This document shows, in pieces, positions 1 to 7,658 of a stretch of 64,000 bases of DNA. Position 1 is the stretch's first letter. The number at the start of each line of letters is the position of its first letter. The position numbers were made by a program, and so were the translations under genes. Origin of the DNA: Iodobacter sp025352645 (GTDB taxonomy: Bacteria > Pseudomonadota > Gammaproteobacteria > Burkholderiales > Chitinibacteraceae); assembly GCF_033446605.1 (NCBI RefSeq), contig NZ_JAWQUO010000011.1:62001-126000 (forward strand). Direction: 5' to 3'. The notes beneath the pieces were generated by a model. The model saw only the letters and a program-made list of their open reading frames with translations. It was not told the DNA's origin and made no database searches.

Positions 1-527
1 CGGAAAAAACGATAGAACATCAGCGCAGGCACAGCCACCATAATCCCGAATGCGGTGTTGTATAACGCCACAGAAATCCCATGCGCTAGCGCGGCAGGGT
101 TAGCAGCACCGGTGGGTGATTGCGAGCCAAAAATTTCGATCATCCCGATCACGGTACCAAACAAGCCTAATAGTGGCGTGACTGCAGCCAGCGTACCCAG
201 CATTGGCAGGTAGCGCTCTAGATCGTGAGCAATCACACTGCCCGCTTCTTCAATAGACTCTTTCATAATTTCGCGAGAGCTGCGAACATTCTTAAGGCCA
301 GCCGCTAAAACACGGCCCAATGGGCTGCTAGCAGATAATTTACCCAGCATTTCGGCATTCACGCCCTGACCGCGATAATCTTGTACTGCGCGAGCCAACA
401 AACCCTCAGGCAAAATTTGGCTACGGCGTAAAGATAGAAAACGTTCAATGATGATGGTTACAGTGGCAACAGAAGCGGCGATAATTAGCCAAATCGGCCA
501 ACCGGCCGCTTCAATAATAGCAAGCAT
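1..527 (-). CDS. MotA/TolQ/ExbB-family proton channel protein, 3' end outside the window
   Basis: Inner-membrane proton channel subunit of the ExbB/TolQ family, which energises a TonB- or TolR-type partner. The reverse strand from 527 reads MLAIIEAAGWPIWLIIAAS, followed by an IIERFLSLRR segment, a cytoplasmic stretch, and the family signature region MLGTLAAVTPLLGLFGTVIGMI near residues 108-129. A further hydrophobic helix follows before the window ends, so only about 175 codons are visible. The start is the ATG at 525-527, with AGGA a few bases upstream. The usual exbD/tolR partner would lie to the left, outside the window. ExbB or TolQ cannot be distinguished from this fragment. Confidence 0.85.
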   Translation of the reverse strand, partial: MLAIIEAAGWPIWLIIAASVATVTIIIERFLSLRRSQILPEGLLARAVQDYRGQGVNAEMLGKLSASSPLGRVLAAGLKNVRSSREIMKESIEEAGSVIAHDLERYLPMLGTLAAVTPLLGLFGTVIGMIEIFGSQSPTGAANPAALAHGISVALYNTAFGIMVAVPALMFYRFF

Positions 528-1006
528 GTGTTTAATCCTGAGGCACGATTAGAAGCGCGTAACTTTAACGGGATTAAGGGGCGGGGGGAAGCACTGTGCA
601 CTAACAAAAACACCAAAGTGTGCTCCGCCTAAAACGCCGCTCTATGTTTAGAGCGATAAAATGCTTATTTTAGCTGGTTTTAAAATCACAAAATATGCAG
701 AAATCCAGCTTATCCAGCAGCTTTATTCTGAGCCCATTTGAAATAAAGCATGGCTAAGTCTGTGATCTGCCATGCTTTTTTTATTGTCAATAGCGCTGTG
801 GATAACTTTGTGCACAATATATAAAAAAAGCATTAAATAGCGTGTAGCCAATAAAATGTGCGACTACACATTCTACATAATGATTTATTAATACACATAT
901 AAATCAACAAGTTAAAGCTTAATTCTCTACTACAACACTCATAGTCATACGCAAATCGTTAGTTTGCGCCATTTTGTGGATTAAACAGAGCCAAATCGAG
1001 ATTGTC
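528..1006. other. Intergenic region with orphan hairpins and a DnaA-box-like site
   Basis: About 480 bases separate the divergent ExbB-type gene and xseA. A 7-bp hairpin (CGCTCTA/TAGAGCG, 638-655) is followed by a terminator-like hairpin at 745-778. A perfect match to the DnaA-box consensus (TTATCCACA on the minus strand) lies at 797-805, with a one-mismatch copy just after it in TTTGTGCACAA. The rest is AT-rich and probably holds the two divergent promoters. No ORF was convincing. Confidence 0.5.
745..784 (+). terminator. Rho-independent terminator-like hairpin with no gene upstream on its strand
   Basis: AAAGCATGGC (745-754) pairs with GCCATGCTTT (769-778) across a 14-nt loop, and the T tract continues to 782. 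Read on the plus strand it is a standard intrinsic terminator. The only upstream gene runs the other way, so it may end a small RNA starting around 560-640, or it may serve read-through transcripts. Confidence 0.6.
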
Positions 1007-2362
1007 ATGAATTTGTCAAGTACAAACGGCGTCATTTTAACCGTGGCGGAACTCAACAGCCGCGCCAAATCGCTGCTAGAAAGTAGTTTTCCTTTGTTGT
1101 GGGTGGCCGGTGAAATTTCAAACTTTAAACGTTACGATTCAGGCCACTGTTACTTCAGCTTAAAAGATGCAAAGGCCCAAGTAAGATGCGTGATGTTTCG
1201 CAATCGGGCTGCATTAATTGATTTTCAGCCTCGTGAAGGAATGCAAGTTGAAGCACGCGCACTGGTTTCTTTGTATGAAGCACGCGGTGATTTTCAACTC
1301 ACCATCGAGGCCCTACGCCCCGCAGGTTTAGGCGCCTTATTTGCCGCCTATGAAAGACTCAAACAAAAATTAGAATTAGAGGGTTTATTTGCACCAGAGC
1401 GTAAAAAACCCCTACCTGTTTTTCCACGCGCTATCGGCATCGTCACCTCCCCCGCCGCTGCCGCACTCGCAGATGTCATTGCCGCCTTGCAACGCCGCAT
1501 GCCCAGCTTGCCTATCATTCTTTATCCCACTCCGGTGCAGGGTATCGATGCCGCAGCACAGATTGCCAGTGCCATCCAAAAAGCCAATCAGCGCCAAGAA
1601 GTAGATGTACTGATTGTGTGCCGAGGTGGCGGTAGCCTAGAAGATTTATGGTCGTTTAATGAAGAAGTAGTAGCACGGGCCATTGCCGCCTGCACCATTC
1701 CACTGGTCAGTGGCGTTGGCCATGAAACCGACTTTAGCATTGCCGATTTTGTTGCCGATGTGCGGGCAGCAACCCCCACAGCAGCGGCAGAGCTAGTTAG
1801 CCCCAATCGCGATGAATGGCTAGCTCGCCTTGATCGCCAGCGTAGCCGCATGCACCGCGCCGTAGAGCGGCAGCTACAAAGCAAAATGCAGGGCTTAGAC
1901 GCCATTGCAAGGCGTTTACAACACCCCGGAACCCGTTTAGCCCAGCAGCAAGCTTATATTTTGGAGCTAAGCCGCCGCCTGCATTTAGCCCCTAAGCGTG
2001 CGCTAGAAAAAAATTATTATCGCCTGACGCAATCGGCGCTGCGCTTAAACCACCTCAAGCCCAGCACAATGCACCAGCAAGATAGGCTTGCCTCACTAAA
2101 ACAAAGGCTAGCCAGCGCACTACCACGTACGCTTTTACAGCGGCGGCAAAGTTTATCTATGCTCGCCGCCCGCTTAGAGCCATGGAACCCGCAAGCCGTC
2201 TTAGCACGTGGCTATGCCCTAGTCAGCCGGCCAGATGGGCAGCTGGTTCGGCTTGGCGCAAATCTTCAACACGGCGAGGCACTATCTCTGCAATTTGCCG
2301 ATAGCGCTGTGGAGGTCAGGGTAAATAAAGACTTAGGCTTGCAGGGAAAGCTGGGCTTGTAA
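1007..2362 (+). CDS. xseA: Exodeoxyribonuclease VII large subunit
   Basis: Large catalytic subunit of exonuclease VII, which degrades single-stranded DNA from both ends together with XseB. The product is 451 aa, the usual size (E. coli about 456). An N-terminal OB-fold DNA-binding domain spans roughly residues 10-110 (VAGEISNF, GHCYFSLKD). The catalytic domain follows, with GIVTSPAAAALADV, the glycine-rich VCRGGGSLEDLWSFNEE, and GVGHETDFSIADFVADVRAATPTAAAE. The C-terminal third is the typical long helical, Arg/Gln-rich segment. I chose ATG 1007 over an in-frame TTG at 974 because the extra 11 residues are not family-like. xseB is not adjacent. A palindrome follows the stop. Confidence 0.96.
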   Translation: MNLSSTNGVILTVAELNSRAKSLLESSFPLLWVAGEISNFKRYDSGHCYFSLKDAKAQVRCVMFRNRAALIDFQPREGMQVEARALVSLYEARGDFQLTIEALRPAGLGALFAAYERLKQKLELEGLFAPERKKPLPVFPRAIGIVTSPAAAALADVIAALQRRMPSLPIILYPTPVQGIDAAAQIASAIQKANQRQEVDVLIVCRGGGSLEDLWSFNEEVVARAIAACTIPLVSGVGHETDFSIADFVADVRAATPTAAAELVSPNRDEWLARLDRQRSRMHRAVERQLQSKMQGLDAIARRLQHPGTRLAQQQAYILELSRRLHLAPKRALEKNYYRLTQSALRLNHLKPSTMHQQDRLASLKQRLASALPRTLLQRRQSLSMLAARLEPWNPQAVLARGYALVSRPDGQLVRLGANLQHGEALSLQFADSAVEVRVNKDLGLQGKLGL

Positions 2363-2368
2363 AGTAAG

Positions 2369-2392
2369 AAGGGCACGGCATGCCGTGCCCTT
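2369..2392. terminator. Perfect 24-bp palindrome between convergent xseA and pilU
   Basis: AAGGGCACGGCA is followed directly by its reverse complement, giving a perfect palindrome between two convergent stop codons; it may act as a terminator in either direction. Near-copies of its GGGCACG...CGTGCCC core occur at 38341-38372 and 59141-59160, so it also belongs to a dispersed repeat family. Confidence 0.6.
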
Positions 2393-2419
2393 ATAGGATT
2401 TCAATCCACACCTAGATAG

Positions 2420-3586
2420 CTATGCTGCTTCGTCTTCCTCTGGCTCGGCTTCGGCCACCAAGCTTAAATGGCCTAATTCATCATGGCCCACGCTTTTACT
2501 GTCTTTGCTTTTTAATTTAACCCGCAAACGCAATTCATTAATTGAATCAGCATTTTTAAGCGCTTCTTCTAAGCTAATTCGCCCATCTTCGTATAAATGA
2601 AAGAGCGCAGAATCAAAGGTTTGCATCCCTAGCTCTTCTGATTTGAGCATGGCGGTTTTAACCCCGCCCACATCCCCTTTAAAAATCATATCAGCAACCA
2701 GCGGTGAATTAAGCAAAACTTCAATCGCAGCCACACGCCCTTTTCCGTCATGAGTAGGAATTAAGCGCTGAGAAACCATCCCGCGCATATTCAAGGATAA
2801 ATCCATATAAATTTGCGGATGGCGCTCTTCGGGAAAGAAATTAACAATACGCTCCAATGCCTGATTCGCACTATTGGCATGCAAAGTGCCCATGCATAAA
2901 TGCCCCGTCTCAGCAAAAGACAAAGCGTATTCCATCGTGTCGCGATCACGAATTTCACCAATTAAAATCACATCAGGCGCTTGCCTTAAGGTATTTTTAA
3001 GCGCAGCAAACCAATGCTTGGTATCGCGCCCTACTTCGCGATGCGTCACCAAACAATTTTTACTTTTATGTACGTATTCGATTGGGTCTTCAATAGTGAT
3101 GATATGGCCGTGGGTATTTTGATTACGGTAATCAATCATGGCCGCCATGGTAGTTGATTTACCCGATCCTGTTCCGCCCACTAATAACACTAGGCCACGC
3201 TTGGCCAGCACCACATCTTTTAAAATAGGCGGAAGTTTTAACTCATCAAAATCAGGAATCTTGCTGGTAATAACCCGCAGCACCATGCCAACTTTTTCTT
3301 GCTGCATAAACACATTAACCCGAAAGCGGCCGATGCCTTCTGGGTTAATCGCAAAATTGCATTCATATTCACGCTCAAATTCTTGCTGCTGATCAGCCCG
3401 CATCACCGAATACGCCAATGCCTTGCTAATCACTCCATTGAGCTTTTGATTACCCACTGGTGTGAGCTTGCCATTAATTTTCATTGCAGGCGGAAAATCA
3501 TCGGCAATAAATAAATCAGACGCCTTATGCTGCAGCATCATACGCAGCAAATCATTGATCGTTTTATTGGCTTGTTCTGGCGTCAT
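2420..3586 (-). CDS. pilU: PilT/PilU-type retraction ATPase, PilU subtype
   Basis: Hexameric cytoplasmic ATPase that assists type IV pilus retraction and twitching motility. The 388-aa product has the PAS-like N-terminal domain (KASDLFIADDFPPAMKINGK), a Walker A motif GGTGSGKST near residues 137-145, the acidic Walker B/Asp-box region (TIEDPIEYVH, DVILIGEIRDRDTM), and the His-box GHLCMGTLHANSANQALER. Features that match PilU better than PilT are the ECNFAI..GIGRFRVNVF segment, the HREVG stretch and the acidic C-terminal tail (EPEEDEAA). pilT, its usual neighbour, is not in the window. The gene is convergent with xseA, and its promoter should lie in the gap before the Nudix gene. Confidence 0.93.
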   Translation of the reverse strand: MTPEQANKTINDLLRMMLQHKASDLFIADDFPPAMKINGKLTPVGNQKLNGVISKALAYSVMRADQQQEFEREYECNFAINPEGIGRFRVNVFMQQEKVGMVLRVITSKIPDFDELKLPPILKDVVLAKRGLVLLVGGTGSGKSTTMAAMIDYRNQNTHGHIITIEDPIEYVHKSKNCLVTHREVGRDTKHWFAALKNTLRQAPDVILIGEIRDRDTMEYALSFAETGHLCMGTLHANSANQALERIVNFFPEERHPQIYMDLSLNMRGMVSQRLIPTHDGKGRVAAIEVLLNSPLVADMIFKGDVGGVKTAMLKSEELGMQTFDSALFHLYEDGRISLEEALKNADSINELRLRVKLKSKDSKSVGHDELGHLSLVAEAEPEEDEAA

Positions 3587-3848
3587 TATTAAAACCCTTT
3601 ACACGGAGAAGCCCTGCCAGATTAGAAGTATTCTTAGCCAGATTCTTCCCGATATTGCAATTGATCAGATAAAGCGCCGATATGATATACGTGTTTTTAT
3701 GCCAAAAATTGCTAAATAATAAAATTCTAATTTGCATCAAGATTAGGCGTATCAGGCAGGCGTGGCCTCAAGCCCTAGTATTCACGTAGCACGCCGCCCG
3801 CTTGCAAATACGGTAAAATGCCCGCCTCTTCTGTGAATTCAAAGATTT

Positions 3849-4778
3849 ATGCGCAAAATCACTCATGTTGCAGCCGGTATTTTACTGCGCGCCGACGGCT
3901 CTTTTTTACTTGGCAGCCGCCCCATAGGTAAGCCCTACGCGGGCTATTGGGAGTTCCCAGGTGGCAAGCTAGAAAGTGGCGAGAGCGAGATCACGGCATT
4001 AAAACGCGAATTAGTCGAAGAGATGGGCATTGAAGTGACCGCGGCCACGCCATGGATCGTGCAAACCTTTGATTACCCGCACGCCAGTGTGCGGCTATCG
4101 TTTTTTAGAGTAACGGCATGGCAAGGCGAAATTACCGCCCATGAAGGGCAAGAGTTCGCTTGGCAACAGCCAGGTAAGCTGAATGTTTCACCCATCTTGC
4201 CCGCCAACGGCCCTATCTTGCGCGGCCTAGCCCTACCCAAGGTGATGACACTATCCAATGTGGCTGAACTCGGCGAAGCAGCCTTTTTAGCTCGCCTTGA
4301 GCAAAGCAAACCCAGCTGGCTTATTTTGCGCGAGCCTCAGCTTAATCAAGACCAATATCGCGGCCTAGCCGAACGAGTACTGGCTATTGCACGCGGCCAA
4401 CACACCCGCGTTTTGCTGCACGATGCTATTGATTTAGCCACCCAGCTCAATGCCGACGGCGTGCATCTGCCCGCCCGCAGCCTGCTGGCACTCCAGCAAC
4501 GCCCGCTCTTAGATTGGGTAGGCGCTTCCACCCACAATGCAGCAGAGCTTACCGCCGCCAGCCAGCTCGGCCTTGATTACGCCCTACTCGGCCATGTGTG
4601 CGACACGCCCTCTCATCCCGATCAAAGCGCATTAGGCTGGGCTGATTTTAAAGCACTGCTGGCACAAGGCTGGCCCTTGCCGGTGTACGCCTTGGGGGGA
4701 ATGAGCAAAAACGATATCGCCTTAGCGCAAGAACACGGTGCACACGGCGTAGCCATCATGCGTGCGGCGTGGGTATGA
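3849..4778 (+). CDS. Nudix hydrolase (MutT-like) fused to a thiamine phosphate synthase/TenI-like domain
   Basis: Two-domain protein of 309 aa. Residues about 3-130 form a MutT-type Nudix domain that would hydrolyse oxidised nucleoside triphosphates; the Nudix box is complete from G39 to G60 (GGKLESGESE, then RELVEEMG). Residues about 135-305 resemble ThiE/TenI TIM-barrel proteins (DGVHLPARSL, GASTHNAAEL, LLGHVCDTPSHP, YALGGMSKNDI). This fusion is common in beta- and gammaproteobacteria and is usually annotated as 8-oxo-dGTP diphosphatase with a thiamine-phosphate-synthase-like region of unproven activity. Its ATGA stop overlaps the start of the next gene, indicating translational coupling. 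The Nudix role is secure by motif; the function of the second domain is inferred. Confidence 0.92.
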   Translation: MRKITHVAAGILLRADGSFLLGSRPIGKPYAGYWEFPGGKLESGESEITALKRELVEEMGIEVTAATPWIVQTFDYPHASVRLSFFRVTAWQGEITAHEGQEFAWQQPGKLNVSPILPANGPILRGLALPKVMTLSNVAELGEAAFLARLEQSKPSWLILREPQLNQDQYRGLAERVLAIARGQHTRVLLHDAIDLATQLNADGVHLPARSLLALQQRPLLDWVGASTHNAAELTAASQLGLDYALLGHVCDTPSHPDQSALGWADFKALLAQGWPLPVYALGGMSKNDIALAQEHGAHGVAIMRAAWV

Positions 4779-5212
4779 AAGCTTGGATGATTAAAACCAT
4801 CATCGGCCATCTGATGGTGTTGGCCTTAATTTTGGCGGTGCTTGGCAATAAATTTGGCTGGTTTACCCCAGATAATGAGCCAGAAGCACGGCTTAATTGC
4901 CCAGTATTTAGCGAGGGTTGCATCTTTAATTTTGAAGAACAAAGTTACAAAATTAAAAGCCGAGAGCCGCTTAATGCCAATAAACCCGTGCAATTACAAA
5001 TAGAGGGCAAAGCCAAACAAATCCATGCCAGCTGGCAAATGCAAGGCATGGAAATGGGCCCCAATCGCTATCGTTTACTATCCAACAATCAACAAGATTG
5101 GCACGCTCAAACAGCCCTGCCTATTTGCACCAATAAACGACAAGATTGGCTATTAAAATTAGAAATAGATGGCCATCGTATTGATATCAGCACAGTTTCT
5201 GAAAAAAATTAA
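4775..5212 (+). CDS. Small membrane-anchored protein of unknown function
   Basis: The 145-aa product has one N-terminal transmembrane helix (about residues 6-25) followed by a soluble, probably periplasmic, domain containing three cysteines. I do not recognise the family. The start is ATG 4775, which overlaps the stop of the preceding fusion gene as ATGA; an in-frame GTG at 4769 is less likely. The next gene begins directly after its TAA with no spacing. The three genes 3849-5716 therefore look like one transcription unit. The MQGMEMGPNRY stretch hints at a copper- or metal-related extracytoplasmic protein, but this is speculation. Confidence 0.75.
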   Translation: MKAWMIKTIIGHLMVLALILAVLGNKFGWFTPDNEPEARLNCPVFSEGCIFNFEEQSYKIKSREPLNANKPVQLQIEGKAKQIHASWQMQGMEMGPNRYRLLSNNQQDWHAQTALPICTNKRQDWLLKLEIDGHRIDISTVSEKN

Positions 5213-5716
5213 ATGAATGCACTCAAATACTTAGCCGCCTACCCCGCCGCCATTCAAGCCAAGGTACAGCAACTATTAGATAGTAATCAGCTCGCCGAAG
5301 TGATTTTAAAAAAATACCCAGCCGCGCACGATATTAAAACCGACAAAGCTTTATATGACTACGTACTAGATATCAAAAACGATTATCTACGCAAAACCGA
5401 TCCCATCAGCAAAATCGCTTTTGATAGCAAAATACACGTGATTAACCATGCACTGGGCCTGCACACCACCATATCCCGCGTGCAAGGCAGCAAGCTCAAA
5501 ACCAAACATGAAATCCGCATTGCTTCCATGTTTAAAGAAGTGCCCATCGATTTTTTAAAAATGATCGTCGTACACGAGCTAGCCCATTTAAAAGAAAAAG
5601 AACACGACAAAGCGTTTTATAAATTATGCGAGCATATGGAGCCGCAATATCATCAGTTGGAATTTGATTTACGCTTGTATCTAACGCAAATTGATCGATA
5701 TGGAAAATTATTCTGA
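5213..5716 (+). CDS. YgjP-like zinc metallopeptidase-type protein
   Basis: 167-aa cytoplasmic protein of the YgjP (DUF45) family, a minimal gluzincin-like fold. The zinc-binding HELAH motif is at about residues 121-125 (VVHELAHLKEKEHD), preceded by the conserved GSKLKTKHEIRI strand region and followed by KLCEHMEPQYHQLEFDLR. Members are predicted metal-dependent hydrolases; YgjP-type proteins lack a well-defined substrate. ATG 5213 directly abuts the upstream stop codon, so translation is probably coupled to that gene. No signal peptide is visible. Confidence 0.88.
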   Translation: MNALKYLAAYPAAIQAKVQQLLDSNQLAEVILKKYPAAHDIKTDKALYDYVLDIKNDYLRKTDPISKIAFDSKIHVINHALGLHTTISRVQGSKLKTKHEIRIASMFKEVPIDFLKMIVVHELAHLKEKEHDKAFYKLCEHMEPQYHQLEFDLRLYLTQIDRYGKLF

Positions 5717-5884
5717 TTAGTTTTCAGCCACCTTTGCAATCCTGCTTGCCAAGGTGGCTATTTTAGCGCCGCGTTAAATGTATAAAATCCCGCTAAATGC
5801 CGCCATTCCTACTTCCTCTTTAGTCATTTTTACCCTAGCTTCCCTCATTCAAGCCCCCCATCCTAAGCTAGGTATTTTTCCATC

Positions 5885-5994
5885 TATGCAAAAGCCGCGA
5901 AAAAGGCTTGATCCAGTAAGAAGCCGCGTATTAGGATGCGGGAACAGAAGATGAAAGGCAGCTCCTGCTAGCCTTCACGGGAAGAGACCAAAAA
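5885..5994 (+). other. Leader of the secretion operon, possibly structured
   Basis: The bases before gspG contain the octamer AAGCCGCG twice (about 5892 and 5931), a GGCTT/AAGCC hairpin between them, and a GGCAGC-TCCT-GCTaGCC hairpin at about 5957-5973. A purine-rich GGGAAGAG lies before the ATG. This could be a folded 5' leader, but it matches no riboswitch consensus I know; I looked specifically for c-di-GMP-I. Confidence 0.25.
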
Positions 5995-6411
5995 ATGAAA
6001 AATCATCGCCTCTCCAGCGGTTTCACGCTGCTGGAATTACTGGTTGTTTTGCTGATTATTGCCCTACTTGCAGGTTACGTTGGCCCCAAGCTGTTTGGCG
6101 AAGTGGGCAAAGCTAAGACCAAGACTGCGGCAAGCCAGATGAAATCGATCGCTGATGCGCTGGATCATTACCGCCTTGATACCGGCCACTACCCTAGCAC
6201 TGAGCAGGGGCTCAATGTACTGACCAAAAAACCGGCTGACGAAGCAAAATGGCAAGGCCCATATCTGATGAAAGACGTACCGGCAGATCCTTGGGACAGG
6301 CCTTACGTTTACAGCAAACCAGGTGAAAATGGCCGTGACTATGACTTACTGAGCTATGGCGCAGATGGCAAGGCCGGTGGTACGGGTGAAGATACGGATG
6401 TCAGTTATTAA
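5995..6411 (+). CDS. gspG: Type II secretion major pseudopilin GspG
   Basis: Major pseudopilin that forms the periplasmic pseudopilus. The 138-aa precursor has a short basic leader, then the prepilin peptidase site SSG|FTLLELLVV with the conserved Glu at +5, and a hydrophobic helix to about residue 35. The GspG core follows: SQMKSIADALDHYRLDTGHYPSTEQGLNVL, GPYLMKDVPADPWDRPYVY and the calcium-site region DYDLLSYGADGKAGGTGEDTDVSY. The length matches the family. It is the first gene of a block running to 16150, separated from gspF by 74 bases that contain a strong hairpin. The prepilin peptidase itself is not in the window. Confidence 0.97.
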   Translation: MKNHRLSSGFTLLELLVVLLIIALLAGYVGPKLFGEVGKAKTKTAASQMKSIADALDHYRLDTGHYPSTEQGLNVLTKKPADEAKWQGPYLMKDVPADPWDRPYVYSKPGENGRDYDLLSYGADGKAGGTGEDTDVSY

Positions 6412-6446
6412 GCTGTCAAAAAAAACTAGCTACCCATCCGCTTAAA

Positions 6447-6468
6447 ACGGCGGGTTTCACCCGCCCTA
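6447..6468. repeat. GGCGGGT/ACCCGCC hairpin repeat between gspG and gspF
   Basis: GGCGGGT-TTC-ACCCGCC (6448-6464) followed by CTAC matches half of the palindromes at 36020-36078 and 61111-61170. Lying inside the operon just after the abundant pseudopilin gene, it could stabilise the gspG transcript 3' end or reduce read-through; this is inference. Confidence 0.7.
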
Positions 6469-6485
6469 CATGACAAAAAGCCCCC

Positions 6486-7658
6486 ATGCGCTACACCGTT
6501 AAAGCCTTGCAGGCAGGCAAGCTATTACAGCTTGAGATGGATGCTGCTAATGAAAGCGAGCTCAAAGACAAGCTGACGGCAGAAGGCCGGCAGTTATTGT
6601 CTGCAAAGCCACTCAAGCAGTTTGCTATGTCACGCAAAAAATTCGGCCTATCGCTATTTACCCAAGAGCTCATTGCACTCTTGCAAGCGGGCCTAACTCT
6701 GGTAGAAGCGGTTGAAACCCTCAAAGAAAAAAGCGCGCAAGACACCAATGGCGATGTATTAAGCCGCATGATAGAAGGCCTTTACCAAGGCTTACCATTA
6801 TCTAAAGTTTTGGCGCAAATGAGCCAGCATTTTCCGCCTTTATATATTGCGACCGTTAGCTCAGCCGAAAAAACCGGCCACCTAGCCGATGCGCTGGGCC
6901 GCTATCATCATTACGAATCTCGGCTCGCCGCGGTTAAAAAGAAAGTGATTGCGGCGGTGATTTACCCCTTGGTGGTGATTGGTATTGGCGGCGGCATTAT
7001 GCTGTTTTTGCTGTTTTATGTGATTCCAAAATTCAGCCAGATCTACGCCTCCATGAAAAACTTGCCCTTTGCCGCACAATTAATGCTGTGGTGGGGCGAT
7101 CTGGTGCACCAGCACGGCTTAATGATGTTTGCCAGCATGGTGTTAAGTGTACTGCTGGCGGTGTTTTTACTACGTACTGATGCGGCAAAAAGTGCGCTAC
7201 GAGAAGCCTTTTGGCGCTTGCCACGTTTAGAGCAGTACCGACGTTTATTTTCGCTGACCCGCTTTTACCGCACCGTGGGCCTGTTGCTGGCCGGTGGGAT
7301 TTCGGTGGTACACGCCATGGAGCTGGCAGCGCAATTATTGCCGCTAAAAATGCAATTAGGCTTACAGCAAGCCCTAGTCGATGTGAAATCTGGTCAAGCA
7401 CTTTCCCAAGCCCTACCCCGCTATCAGCTGACTACCCCCGTATCAGAGCGCTTACTACGGGTGGGTGAGCAAAGCGGAGAATTAGCCACCATGTGCGAGC
7501 GTAGCGCGCAGTTTTGTGATGAAGAACTAGAACGCGCCATCGATATGTTTACTCGGCTTTTTGAACCAATTCTGATGCTAATTATTGGGGTACTGATCGG
7601 CGGAATCGTGTTTCTGCTGTATATGCCGATTTTTGAGCTGGCTGGAAATATGCAATGA
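6486..7658 (+). CDS. gspF: Type II secretion inner-membrane platform protein GspF
   Basis: Polytopic inner-membrane protein that anchors the assembly ATPase and pseudopilus growth. The 390-aa sequence has two T2SSF repeats (about residues 55-175 and 255-380). Each carries the family pattern (FTQELIALLQAGLTLVEAVETLKEKS; LTRFYRTVGLLLAGGISVVHAMELAAQ), and there are three main transmembrane stretches near 155-180, 205-228 and 355-382. The KVLAQM..FPPLYIATVSSAEKTGHLADALGRYHHYESR motif is typical. The stop overlaps the gspE start as ATGA (7655-7658), so translation of platform and ATPase is coupled. Confidence 0.96.
   Translation: MRYTVKALQAGKLLQLEMDAANESELKDKLTAEGRQLLSAKPLKQFAMSRKKFGLSLFTQELIALLQAGLTLVEAVETLKEKSAQDTNGDVLSRMIEGLYQGLPLSKVLAQMSQHFPPLYIATVSSAEKTGHLADALGRYHHYESRLAAVKKKVIAAVIYPLVVIGIGGGIMLFLLFYVIPKFSQIYASMKNLPFAAQLMLWWGDLVHQHGLMMFASMVLSVLLAVFLLRTDAAKSALREAFWRLPRLEQYRRLFSLTRFYRTVGLLLAGGISVVHAMELAAQLLPLKMQLGLQQALVDVKSGQALSQALPRYQLTTPVSERLLRVGEQSGELATMCERSAQFCDEELERAIDMFTRLFEPILMLIIGVLIGGIVFLLYMPIFELAGNMQ

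Noticed and set aside
5885..5994. c-di-GMP riboswitch before gspG
   Set aside because: Some short hairpins are present, but the conserved GEMM core and tetraloop-receptor sequences are missing.
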